A DNA stretch of 64,000 bases from Nocardioides rubriscoriae (GTDB taxonomy: Bacteria; Actinomycetota; Actinomycetes; Propionibacteriales; Nocardioidaceae), in NCBI RefSeq assembly GCF_008087085.1, contig NZ_VIYJ01000005.1, forward strand, positions 476,508-540,507, given 5' to 3'. Below are positions 26,635 to 33,883 of this stretch, piece by piece. The position numbers and the translations under genes are program-made. The notes beneath the pieces are model-generated. The model was not told the origin of the DNA. It did not search any database and saw only the letters and a list, made by a program, of their open reading frames with translations. Position 1 is the stretch's first letter. Each line of letters begins with the position of its first letter.

Positions 26635-27665
26635 CGGGGCCGCCGCTGGTTGTCGGCGACGAGCACGGCCTGCAGCGCCTCGAACTCCTCGACGCACCGG
26701 CCCGCGCCGAGCGCGACCGAGACGAGCGGGTTGTCGGCGACGTGGACGGGCATGCCCGTCTCGTGACGGATCCGGTCGTCGAGGCCGCGCAGCAGGGCGC
26801 CGCCACCGGTGAGCACGATGCCGCGGTCCATGAGGTCGCCGGCGAGCTCGGGCGGGGTCTGGTCGAGGGTGACGCGGACGGCGTCGACGATCGCGTGCAA
26901 CGGCTCCTCGAGGGCCTGGCGGATCTGGGCGGCCGACACCTCGACGGTGCGCGGCAGGCCGCTGACCAGGTCGCGGCCGCGCACCTCGGCGGTCGGCTCG
27001 TCGGTGGTCGGGAAGGCGGAGCCGAGGGTCATCTTGACCTCTTCGGCGGTGCGCTCCCCCAGCATCAGTGAGTGCTCCTTCTTCATCCAGTGCACGATCG
27101 CCTGGTCGAGGTCGTCACCGGCGGTGCGGATGCTGAGGCTGGTCACGATGCCGCCGAGGGAGATCACGGCGACCTCGGTGGTCCCGCCGCCGACGTCGAC
27201 GACCATGTTCCCGGTGGGCTGGTGCACGGGCAGCCCGGCACCGATCGCCGCCGCCATGGGCTCCTCGATGATGTAGACCCGCCGCGCGCCGGCCTGGTAG
27301 CCGGCCTCCTTGACCGCGCGCTGCTCGACGGCGGTGATGCCGCTCGGCACGCAGATGACCATGCGGGGCTTGGCGAAGTAGCGGCGCCGGTGGACCTGCT
27401 GGATGAACCACCGCAGCATCTGCTCGGTCGCCTCGAAGTCGGCGATGACACCGTCCTTGAGCGGGCGCAGCGCGGTGATGTTGTCGGGGGTGCGCCCGAT
27501 CATCGACTTGGCGTCGTGGCCGACCGCGAGCACCTCGCCGGTCGTGTCGTTGAGCGCGACGACGCTGGGCTCGTCGAGCACGACGCCCTTGCCGCGCACG
27601 TAGACGAGCGTGTTGGCGGTGCCGAGATCGACGGCCATGTCACGGCCGATGATGCTGTTCGCCAT
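26631..27665 (-). CDS. mreB: Cell-shape actin homologue MreB
   Basis: 344 aa. Actin-fold phosphate-1 loop MAVDLGTANTLVYVRGKG at the N-terminus, VCVPSGITAVEQRA, phosphate-2 VVDVGGGTTEVAVISLGG and the adenosine-binding LTGGGALLRGLD. First gene of the mreBCD-mrdA-rodA operon. GTGAGG precedes the ATG. Its presence indicates a rod-growing ancestor or lifestyle stage. Confidence 0.97.
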   Translation of the reverse strand: MANSIIGRDMAVDLGTANTLVYVRGKGVVLDEPSVVALNDTTGEVLAVGHDAKSMIGRTPDNITALRPLKDGVIADFEATEQMLRWFIQQVHRRRYFAKPRMVICVPSGITAVEQRAVKEAGYQAGARRVYIIEEPMAAAIGAGLPVHQPTGNMVVDVGGGTTEVAVISLGGIVTSLSIRTAGDDLDQAIVHWMKKEHSLMLGERTAEEVKMTLGSAFPTTDEPTAEVRGRDLVSGLPRTVEVSAAQIRQALEEPLHAIVDAVRVTLDQTPPELAGDLMDRGIVLTGGGALLRGLDDRIRHETGMPVHVADNPLVSVALGAGRCVEEFEALQAVLVADNQRRPR

Positions 27666-27792
27666 GCGCGCGCCTCACTGTCGCGCGCGGGTCGGGGAAG
27701 ACGGAGAAGCCGGGTACGTCGCGCGCACGGGACGCCGTACCCGAAGCGAGCGTAAGCAGTGGGGCCGGTGTGACGACGGAGGCGCGTGGGGT
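27666..27792 (-). promoter_or_regulatory. mreB upstream region
   Basis: Divergent gap that should hold the mreB promoter. No convincing -10/-35 pair stands out and no gene is seen. The remaining part of the 448-nt gap up to ndk is filled by the broken small gene at 27793-28070 and 43 nt of featureless sequence. Confidence 0.3.
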
Positions 27793-28070
27793 GTGTCGCG
27801 CTCGGCGGGCCGGCGCGGGGCCGCGGTCGCCCTCCTCGCGACCGCCCTGGCCTTCGCCGACTCCGACGACGGGCGCGCGAGCAAGCTGCGCCTGGCCGCG
27901 CTGCTCCTCGGGCTGGTCGGCGCGGCCCCCGGCCAGACCTGGCTGCTGCGGGGCGCGCGCGATGGTCGTCGTGCTGGGTGGCCGGCGCCGCGCTGCTGGT
28001 GCGCACGCGACGCGCGATCGTCGCCGCGGGCGGCGACCCGGACGCCGGGGTGCCGCTGCAGAACCTCTGA
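27793..28070 (+). pseudogene. Frameshifted small membrane protein gene
   Basis: A GTG at 27793 with CGGAGG about 10 nt upstream opens VSRSAGRRGAAVALLATALA, with a second hydrophobic stretch (RLAALLLGLVGAA) ending near TWLLRGARD. The frame then loses sense around 27957-27975. A different frame continues as AGAALLVRTRRAIVAAGGD to a stop at 28070. Joined, the pieces would make a protein of about 90 aa with two or three helices. Either the gene is decayed, or the assembly has an indel, or it is chance. No family recognised. Confidence 0.4.
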
Positions 28071-28113
28071 GCCGGGTCGGGTGGCCTCAGCCCCGTGGCG
28101 TCGGCCGGTCGTC

Positions 28114-28524
28114 TCAGCCCAGGGCGGGGAACCAGAGCGCGATCTCGCGCGCGGCCGACTCGGGCGAGTCGGAGGCGTGCACGAGGTTCTCGCGGTTGGA
28201 CAGCGACAGGTCGCCGCGGATGGTGCCGGGAGCGGCCTTGCGGCCGTCGGTGGCGCCGTTGATCGCCCGGACCACGTCGATCGCCTCGTCGCCCTCGAGG
28301 ACCAGCGCGACCAGGGGGCCGCTGGTGGCGAACGCGCGCAGCGGCGGGTAGAAGTCGCGCTCGACGTGCTCGGCGTAGTGCTGGTCGGCCATGGCGCCGT
28401 CGACGAGGCGGTGCTCCATCGCCACGATGGTCAGGCCCTTGGCCTCGAACCGGGACAGCACCTGCCCCACCAGCCCGCGGCGGACGGTGTCGGGCTTGAG
28501 GAGGACCAGGGTGCGCTGCGTCAT
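28114..28524 (-). CDS. ndk: Nucleoside-diphosphate kinase
   Basis: 136 aa, full length. It transfers phosphate between NTPs and NDPs through a phosphohistidine, the His in ENLVHASDSPESA. LLKPDTVRRGLVGQVLSRFE and the NGATDGRKAAPGTIRGD loop are invariant family features. TAGGGT sits 7 nt before the ATG, so the mRNA is probably leaderless; that hexamer also contains the stop codon of the upstream 64-aa gene. Confidence 0.97.
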   Translation of the reverse strand: MTQRTLVLLKPDTVRRGLVGQVLSRFEAKGLTIVAMEHRLVDGAMADQHYAEHVERDFYPPLRAFATSGPLVALVLEGDEAIDVVRAINGATDGRKAAPGTIRGDLSLSNRENLVHASDSPESAAREIALWFPALG

Positions 28525-28531
28525 GCCGCGC

Positions 28532-28537
28532 ACCCTA
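28532..28537 (-). promoter_or_regulatory. -10 element of leaderless ndk
   Basis: TAGGGT on the minus strand ending 7 nt before the ndk ATG, the same hexamer and spacing as found at clpP1. Its first three bases are the TAG stop of the preceding gene. Confidence 0.45.
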
Positions 28538-28729
28538 CTCAACCGGGCTGCGGCGCCCGCGATGCAGGACCGTGAGCGGGCCGAGGACCGGCACCAGGAA
28601 CAGGATGGCCATCCAGATCCCACCCGCAGGGACGCGCACGCGGTCGAGGGCGACGAGTGCGATCAGCACGACGAGCAGCACGACGTGCGCCGCCAGCAGG
28701 ACGATCAGGACGAGGGCGGCGGGGCTCAC
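28535..28729 (-). CDS. Small two-helix membrane protein (PLDc_N/YxlE-like)
   Basis: 64 aa from a GTG at 28729: VSPAALVLIVLLAAHVVLLVVLIALVALD (a split hydrophobic run) then a second helix ending GPLTVLHRGRR. The WxxilFlvPvlGpl pattern of helix 2 is that of the phospholipase-D-nuclease N-terminal domain family of short membrane proteins. TACGGT lies 6 nt before the GTG, supporting a leaderless start. Function unknown. Confidence 0.7.
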   Translation of the reverse strand: MSPAALVLIVLLAAHVVLLVVLIALVALDRVRVPAGGIWMAILFLVPVLGPLTVLHRGRRSPVE

Positions 28730-28735
28730 GGCCCG

Positions 28736-28741
28736 ACCGTA
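28736..28741 (-). promoter_or_regulatory. -10 element of the 64-aa membrane protein gene
   Basis: TACGGT on the minus strand, 6 nt before the GTG at 28729. Confidence 0.4.
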
Positions 28742-28757
28742 GGGCGCCCGTGGCCGC

Positions 28758-29429
28758 TCACGCCAACCCGGCCGCGCGTCGTACGACGTCGGGCGGCGCG
28801 TCGTCGTGGGAGTCGTCGCCGGCGACCGGGGCCGCGGCGGTGCGACGCACCGGGATGACCCCGCCCCACACGCCGGCCGCGACGTCGTCCGGCTCGTCGA
28901 CCGGGCCACCGGTGCGCACCTTCATCGAGGCCTCGAGCAGGGGCACGGCGAGCACCGAGGTCGCGGCGACCTCCTTGCGCGTGTGGGGGCGCAGGGTCGC
29001 GCTGCGGCCCGGGACCATGTGGTCGACGGTGAGCGTGAGGGCACGGGCCTTCTCGACGGGGTCCTCGACCAGGCGCGCCTCGCCGATGACCACGACCGAG
29101 CGGTAGTTCATCGAGTGGTGGAACCCCGAGCGGGCTGCGACGAGACCGTCGACCTCGGTGACCGTCACGCACACCGTGCGGGTGGCAGCCCCCGTGAGCC
29201 ACCGTGCCGCGACCGAGCCGTGGATGTAGACGGTGCCGCCTTCGTCGGGCCCGTCGAGGTCGACGGCGAACGCGACCGGCAGCACCACCGGGTGGTCGCC
29301 CACCACGACACCGACGTGGGCGACCAGGGCGTCGGCCAGCAGGGCGTGCATGGGCGCGCGGTCGGTCTGGGCGCGGTTGCGGCCGCGGCGGACGGTGGTG
29401 CGCTCGGTCGGCGACAGCGGTGTGGTCAC
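28758..29429 (-). CDS. Pyridoxamine 5'-phosphate oxidase-family (FMN split-barrel) protein
   Basis: 223 aa from a GTG at 29429. Split-barrel features are HVGVVVGDHPVVLPVAFAVD, VYIHGSVAARWL and FHHSMNYRSVVVIGEARLVED, close to the NimA-like or F420/FMN-binding PPOX group rather than true PdxH. It is divergent from a MocR-type regulator, a frequent actinobacterial pair. It may be the regulator's main target. Cofactor and substrate are not proven. Confidence 0.85.
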   Translation of the reverse strand: MTTPLSPTERTTVRRGRNRAQTDRAPMHALLADALVAHVGVVVGDHPVVLPVAFAVDLDGPDEGGTVYIHGSVAARWLTGAATRTVCVTVTEVDGLVAARSGFHHSMNYRSVVVIGEARLVEDPVEKARALTLTVDHMVPGRSATLRPHTRKEVAATSVLAVPLLEASMKVRTGGPVDEPDDVAAGVWGGVIPVRRTAAAPVAGDDSHDDAPPDVVRRAAGLA

Positions 29430-29449
29430 CGGTCTAGGATCCGCCGCAG

Positions 29450-29500
29450 GTGGCCTGCTGTCCCGGGCCACTTCCCGCCGATTCGAACAGGACACTTCGC
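29450..29500. promoter_or_regulatory. Candidate MocR/PdxR operator: direct repeats between the divergent pair
   Basis: GGCCACTTCCC (29466-29476) and GGACACTTCGC (29490-29500) are direct repeats 24 nt apart. On the other strand they read GAAGTGGCC and GAAGTGTCC, resembling the AAGTGG-type boxes reported for actinobacterial PdxR. GTGGCC/GGCCAC also forms a short inverted repeat (29450-29471). TAGGAT at 29435-29440 is a possible plus-strand -10. Confidence 0.45.
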
Positions 29501-30871
29501 GTGCCGACCGCCCTGCCCCTCGTCGTCGACCGGACCTCCCCCGACCCGCTGCACGTCCAGGTCTCCGCGGGCGTGCGGCGGCTCGTGAGCGGTGGCACCC
29601 TGCCGGTCGACGCGCGCCTCCCGAGCTCGCGCGCCCTCGCGGCCGACCTCGCGGTGTCGCGCGCGGTCGTCGAGCAGGCCTACGACCAGCTGCTGGCCGA
29701 GGGCTGGCTGGTCGCGCGGCACGGCGCGGGCACGTTCGTGGCCTCGGTCGCCGCTGCGACGTCGCCCCCGGCGCCCCCGGCACCGGCCCCGGGGCCGACC
29801 GCGGCGTCGTCCCTGGTCCGCCTCGACACCGGGACGCCGTGGATCGACCCGCGCCACCGGGCCGGCTGGCGCCGGGCGTGGCGCGAGGTGTCGGCAGCGG
29901 CGCCCCCGCGCGGGTACGACGACCCGCGCGGGCTCCCCGAGCTGCGGGCCGCCCTCGCCGAGCGGCTCACCCGGCAGCGCGGCGTCGCCTGCCACGCCGA
30001 CGAGGTGGTGGTCACCGCCGGGACCACCGACGGTCTCCGGCACCTCCTCGCGGTCCTCCCGCCCGGCCCCGTGGGCGTCGAGGACCCCGGCTACCGCGCC
30101 GCCGTCGCGACCGTGCGGCACGCGCACCGCGAGGTCGTCGACCTGCCGGCCGCCTCGCCGCCCGACGACCTGACCGGGCTCGCGGCGGCGTACGTCACCC
30201 CGGCCCACCAGCACCCGCTCGGCCGGGTGATGTCGGCACCGGAACGGGTGGCGCTGCTCCGCGCCGCGCAGGCGGCCGGGGCCGTCGTGGTCGAGGACGA
30301 CTACGACAGCGAGTTCCGCTGGGACGTCGCCCCGGTCCCGGCCCTGGCCGCCCTCGACCGGAGCCGGGTCGCCTACCTCGGCACCGCGTCGAAGTCGGTG
30401 GCCCCGAGCCTGCGGCTGGGCTGGCTGGTGGCACCGCCGGCGCTGCACGAGGCCCTGTGCCGTGACCGCGAGACCCGTCACGACGCGGTGTCCTGGCCGG
30501 TCCAGCGGGCCCTGCTCGTCCTGCTGCGCGACGGCTACGTCGACAAGGTCGTCCGGTCGGCCCGCAGGGCCTACGCCGAGCGGGCACCCCGCGTGGCCGC
30601 CGTGCTGGCGGCCCACGCCGAGCCGGCCGGGCCGAGCGCCGGCATGTACTCGACGTGGCTGCTCGACGGCGACCGCGCCCTGGCCGCGCACCGGGCCGCC
30701 CGGGAGGCGGGGTTCGACGTGCCGCTGCTCGCCGACTACGCCCGGTCCTCGGGCCTGACCGGGCTCGTCGTCGGCTTCGGCGGCGTCAGCGACGCCGAGC
30801 TCGACCGGGCCCTGGTCGCGCTGGACCGTGGCCTGCGCGGGTCAGCGGGCCGATCAGCACACCGGCGCTGA
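29501..30871 (+). CDS. MocR/PdxR-type regulator (GntR wHTH + aminotransferase domain)
   Basis: 456 aa from the GTG at 29501; a GTG at 29450 in the same frame, placed like a leaderless start, would add 17 residues. Residues 1-80 form a GntR winged helix (LPSSRALAADLAVSRAVVEQ). From about 115 a fold-type I aminotransferase domain follows, with the PLP lysine in GTASKSVAPSLRLGW (about K298) and VVEDDYDSEFR. Such proteins sense PLP or an amino compound and usually control the gene they face, here a PPOX-family protein. The pair splits the normal DUF4233-ndk adjacency. Confidence 0.9.
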   Translation: MPTALPLVVDRTSPDPLHVQVSAGVRRLVSGGTLPVDARLPSSRALAADLAVSRAVVEQAYDQLLAEGWLVARHGAGTFVASVAAATSPPAPPAPAPGPTAASSLVRLDTGTPWIDPRHRAGWRRAWREVSAAAPPRGYDDPRGLPELRAALAERLTRQRGVACHADEVVVTAGTTDGLRHLLAVLPPGPVGVEDPGYRAAVATVRHAHREVVDLPAASPPDDLTGLAAAYVTPAHQHPLGRVMSAPERVALLRAAQAAGAVVVEDDYDSEFRWDVAPVPALAALDRSRVAYLGTASKSVAPSLRLGWLVAPPALHEALCRDRETRHDAVSWPVQRALLVLLRDGYVDKVVRSARRAYAERAPRVAAVLAAHAEPAGPSAGMYSTWLLDGDRALAAHRAAREAGFDVPLLADYARSSGLTGLVVGFGGVSDAELDRALVALDRGLRGSAGRSAHRR

Positions 30872-30898
30872 GTCGTCCGCCCGAGCGTGCGTCCTGGC

Positions 30899-31297
30899 TC
30901 ACGCCGGGGCGGACGACCCGTCGGCCCCGCCCTGCTCGGCGTCGAAGCGCGCGTAGGCCTCGGCCCGCTCGCGCTCGATCTTGCGGCCGAGGTAGTCGGC
31001 AGTGCCCCACAGCAGCGCGAACATCGCCCCGAGGAAGAACATGGTGGTGACCAGGAAGCCCAGCCCGACGGCCGCCACCTGCACGGCCCAGCCCAGGTCG
31101 TAGCCGCGGCGGGTGCGCAGCATCCCGGCGGCCAGGACGCACACCACGGCGAGGCCGAGACCGACCGAGATCGCGACGGCGGGGCGCACGTCGGAGATCG
31201 CGATCGCGACCGGCGCGGTGAGGGCCAGGATGACGGCCTCGAGGCTGAGGACGGCGGCGCACATGGCCCGCCGCGGGGAACGGTCGCGGTCGCTCAC
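30899..31297 (-). CDS. DUF4233 membrane protein
   Basis: 132 aa from a GTG overlapping the folC stop as GTGA. Four hydrophobic segments; begins VSDRDRSPRRAMCAAVLSLE and ends in a charged tail (ERAEAYARFDAEQGG). DUF4233 nearly always follows folC in Actinobacteria. No function is known. Confidence 0.9.
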   Translation of the reverse strand: MSDRDRSPRRAMCAAVLSLEAVILALTAPVAIAISDVRPAVAISVGLGLAVVCVLAAGMLRTRRGYDLGWAVQVAAVGLGFLVTTMFFLGAMFALLWGTADYLGRKIERERAEAYARFDAEQGGADGSSAPA

Positions 31298-32691
31298 GAG
31301 CCCGCCCCGGGGGCGCTGCGCTCCGGCCGGGCCAGCAGGGTGCGGGCCTCGCCCACGGTGACGACCGACCCCGTGACCAGCACGGCCCCCGAGCCCATCG
31401 AGCTGACCGCCTCGCCCGCCTCGGCCAGCGCGGCCGCGGCGTCGATGGCGTCGGCGAGCCGGGGCTCGACGGTGACCCGGTCCTCGCCGAAGACCTCGAT
31501 CGCGGTGCGGGCCAGCTCGGCGGCCGGCATCGCCCGGTCGGTGGAGTTCTGGGTGACGACCACGTGGGCCAGGTGCGGCTCGAAGACCGCGAGCAGGCCC
31601 TCGGCGTCCTTGTCGCCCATCACGCCAATGACGCCGATGAGCGGCGAGAGCTGAAAGGAGTCCTCGAGCGCGGCGGCGGTCGCCTCGGCGCCGTGGGGGT
31701 TGTGGGCGGCGTCGAGCACGATGGTCGGGCTGCGGCGGATGACCTCGAGCCGGCCCGGCGAGGTGACCTGCGCGAAGGCCTCGCGCACGACGTCGTCGCC
31801 CAGCGGCGAGTCGCCGACGAACGCCTCGACAGCCGCCAGGGCGACCGCGGCGTTCTGGGCCTGGTGGGCCCCGAAGAGCGGGATGAAGACGTCGTCGTAG
31901 CGGGCTCGCAGACCCTGCAGCGACACGACCTGTCCCCCGACGGCCGGCTGGCGCGCGGCGACGGAGAAGTCGACGCCCTCGACGACCAGGCGCGCCCCGA
32001 CCTCGGCGGCACGCTCGCCGATGACCGCAGCGACGTCGGGGGTCTGCTCGGCGACGACCACGGTCGCACCGGGCTTGATGATGCCGACCTTCTCGCGGGC
32101 GATCTCGGTCACCGTCTCGCCGAGGTAGCGGGCGTGGTCGAGGGCGACCGGCAGCAGCACCGCCACGTCGCCGTCGATCACGTTGGTGGCGTCCCACGAG
32201 CCGCCCATGCCGACCTCGACGACGGCCACGTCGACCGGGGCGTCGGAGAACGCGGCGTACGCCATGGCGACGACGGTCTCGAAGAAGCTCAGGGGATGGG
32301 GCTGGTCGGCGTCGACCAGCGCGATGTAGGGGGCGACGTCGTTGAAGGCCCGCACGAAGGCCTCGTCGTCGAGCTGCTCGCCGTCGATGCTGATGCGCTC
32401 GGTCATCTTCTGCACGTGGGGCGAGGTGAAGCGCCCGGTGCGCAGGTCGAGCGCGCGCAGCAGGGTGTCGATCATCCGCGAGGTCGACGTCTTGCCGTTG
32501 GTGCCGGTCAGGTGGATCGAGCGGAACGTCGACTGCGGGTCGCCGAGCAGCTCGCAGAACGCGCGGATCCGGTCGAGCGAGGGCTCCAGGCGTGTCTCGG
32601 GCCAGCGGGACAGAAGGGCGTCCTCGACCTCGTCGAACGTCTCGGCCAGGCGCGGGGTCCGGGGGTCGTGGTCATCAGCGGCGGTGGTCAT
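31294..32691 (-). CDS. folC: Bifunctional folylpolyglutamate/dihydrofolate synthase
   Basis: 465 aa Mur-ligase-fold enzyme adding glutamate to folates. The P-loop is HLTGTNGKTSTSRMID (about residues 60-75), with the family markers GRFTSPHVQKMTERISIDGE, VVEVGMGGSWDATNVID and LDAAHNPHGAEAT. A TAGACT hexamer 9 nt upstream is a possible -10. In most relatives valS lies immediately upstream on the same strand; here it is 5.9 kb away and reversed. Confidence 0.95.
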   Translation of the reverse strand: MTTAADDHDPRTPRLAETFDEVEDALLSRWPETRLEPSLDRIRAFCELLGDPQSTFRSIHLTGTNGKTSTSRMIDTLLRALDLRTGRFTSPHVQKMTERISIDGEQLDDEAFVRAFNDVAPYIALVDADQPHPLSFFETVVAMAYAAFSDAPVDVAVVEVGMGGSWDATNVIDGDVAVLLPVALDHARYLGETVTEIAREKVGIIKPGATVVVAEQTPDVAAVIGERAAEVGARLVVEGVDFSVAARQPAVGGQVVSLQGLRARYDDVFIPLFGAHQAQNAAVALAAVEAFVGDSPLGDDVVREAFAQVTSPGRLEVIRRSPTIVLDAAHNPHGAEATAAALEDSFQLSPLIGVIGVMGDKDAEGLLAVFEPHLAHVVVTQNSTDRAMPAAELARTAIEVFGEDRVTVEPRLADAIDAAAALAEAGEAVSSMGSGAVLVTGSVVTVGEARTLLARPERSAPGAGS

Positions 32692-32762
32692 CTCCCCCCG
32701 AGTCTAGGGATCCGCCGTACACCCGATCGAGTCGGACGCTTCCACCGGACGAGAACACGTTC

Positions 32763-32768
32763 TAGGTT
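32763..32768 (+). promoter_or_regulatory. -10 element of leaderless alcohol dehydrogenase gene
   Basis: TAGGTT, 7 nt before the ATG at 32776, without a Shine-Dalgarno. Confidence 0.45.
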
Positions 32769-32775
32769 GCTCCTC

Positions 32776-33876
32776 ATGAAGACCTTGGCGGCCGTCGTCC
32801 ACGAGCAGGGTGCGGAGTTCGTGCTGGAGGAGGTCGACCTCGACGAGCCGCGCGCCGACGAGGTGCTGGTGCGGATGGTCGCCACCGGCCTGTGCCACAC
32901 CGATCTCTCGCTGCGCGACTCGCTGCCGGCCGAGATGTTCCCCCGGGTCTTCGGCCACGAGGGGGCCGGCGTCGTCGAGCAGGTCGGCGCCGACGTGACC
33001 GGCATCGCGGTCGGCGACCACGTGCTGCTCAGCTTCCGGTCGTGCCGCGACTGCGGCCCGTGCCGCGAGGGCGCGGTCGGCTACTGCGACAACGCGCTGG
33101 TGCTCAACTACATGGGCTTCCGCATGGACGGCTCGACCACCCACCACCTTGCCGACGACGCTCCTCTCTACGGCTCCTTCTTCGGCCAGTCGAGCCTGGC
33201 GCAGCACGCGATCGCCTACGCCGACAACTGCGTCGTCGTCGACCCGTCGCTCGACCTGACCCTGCTGGCGCCCTACGGCTGCGGCTTCCAGACCGGGGCC
33301 GGCACGGTCCTCAACGTCTTCGACCCGACCCCCGAGCAGAGCATCGTCGTCTTCGGCGCGGGTGCGGTCGGCCTCGCCGCGATCGTCGCGGCCCGTGCCG
33401 CCGGGGTCACCACCGTCGTCGCTGTCGACCTGCTCGACTCCCGGCTCGAGGCCGCCGAGCGGTTCGGCGCCCTGCGCGTCAACCCTGCCTACCTCGGCGA
33501 GCAGTCCGTGCCCGACCGGGTCAAGGAGCTGACCGGGGGCGGGGCGGCGTACGCCGTCGACACCACGGGCGTCTCGGTGGCCGTGAAGCAGGCCCAGCTC
33601 TCGTTGCGCCCGCGCGGCATCCTGGTGGCGCTCGGCCTGGGCGCCGAGGAGTACGCCGTCGACGCGATCGACCTGCTCCAGAACGGCAAGGTGGTCCGGT
33701 CCTCGATCGAGGGCGACTCCGACCCGCTCGAGATGATCCCGCGGCTGCTGGCGATGCGCGCCGACGGCCGGTTCGACGTCGACCACCTGGTCACGACCTA
33801 TCCCCACACCCAGATCAACCAGGCGGTCCTCGACGTCCTGGCCGGCACCGTGGTCAAGGCCGTCCTGCTCTGGTGA
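32776..33876 (+). CDS. Zinc-dependent alcohol dehydrogenase (MDR family, aryl-alcohol type)
   Basis: 366 aa. Catalytic zinc ligands C40 and H61 (GLCHTDLS, GHEGAGVVE); structural zinc cysteines C90, C93, C96 and C104 (SCRDCGPCREGAVGYC). The Rossmann loop is VVFGAGAVGLAAIVAARAAG (about 185-204), followed by VVAVDLLDSRLEAA, whose Asp after the second strand favours NAD over NADP. It resembles benzyl/aryl-alcohol dehydrogenases. It ends 7 nt from the convergent end of the carrier-protein operon and might act on an aldehyde or alcohol of that pathway; this link is inference. Confidence 0.92.
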   Translation: MKTLAAVVHEQGAEFVLEEVDLDEPRADEVLVRMVATGLCHTDLSLRDSLPAEMFPRVFGHEGAGVVEQVGADVTGIAVGDHVLLSFRSCRDCGPCREGAVGYCDNALVLNYMGFRMDGSTTHHLADDAPLYGSFFGQSSLAQHAIAYADNCVVVDPSLDLTLLAPYGCGFQTGAGTVLNVFDPTPEQSIVVFGAGAVGLAAIVAARAAGVTTVVAVDLLDSRLEAAERFGALRVNPAYLGEQSVPDRVKELTGGGAAYAVDTTGVSVAVKQAQLSLRPRGILVALGLGAEEYAVDAIDLLQNGKVVRSSIEGDSDPLEMIPRLLAMRADGRFDVDHLVTTYPHTQINQAVLDVLAGTVVKAVLLW

Positions 33877-33883
33877 GCGTGCC

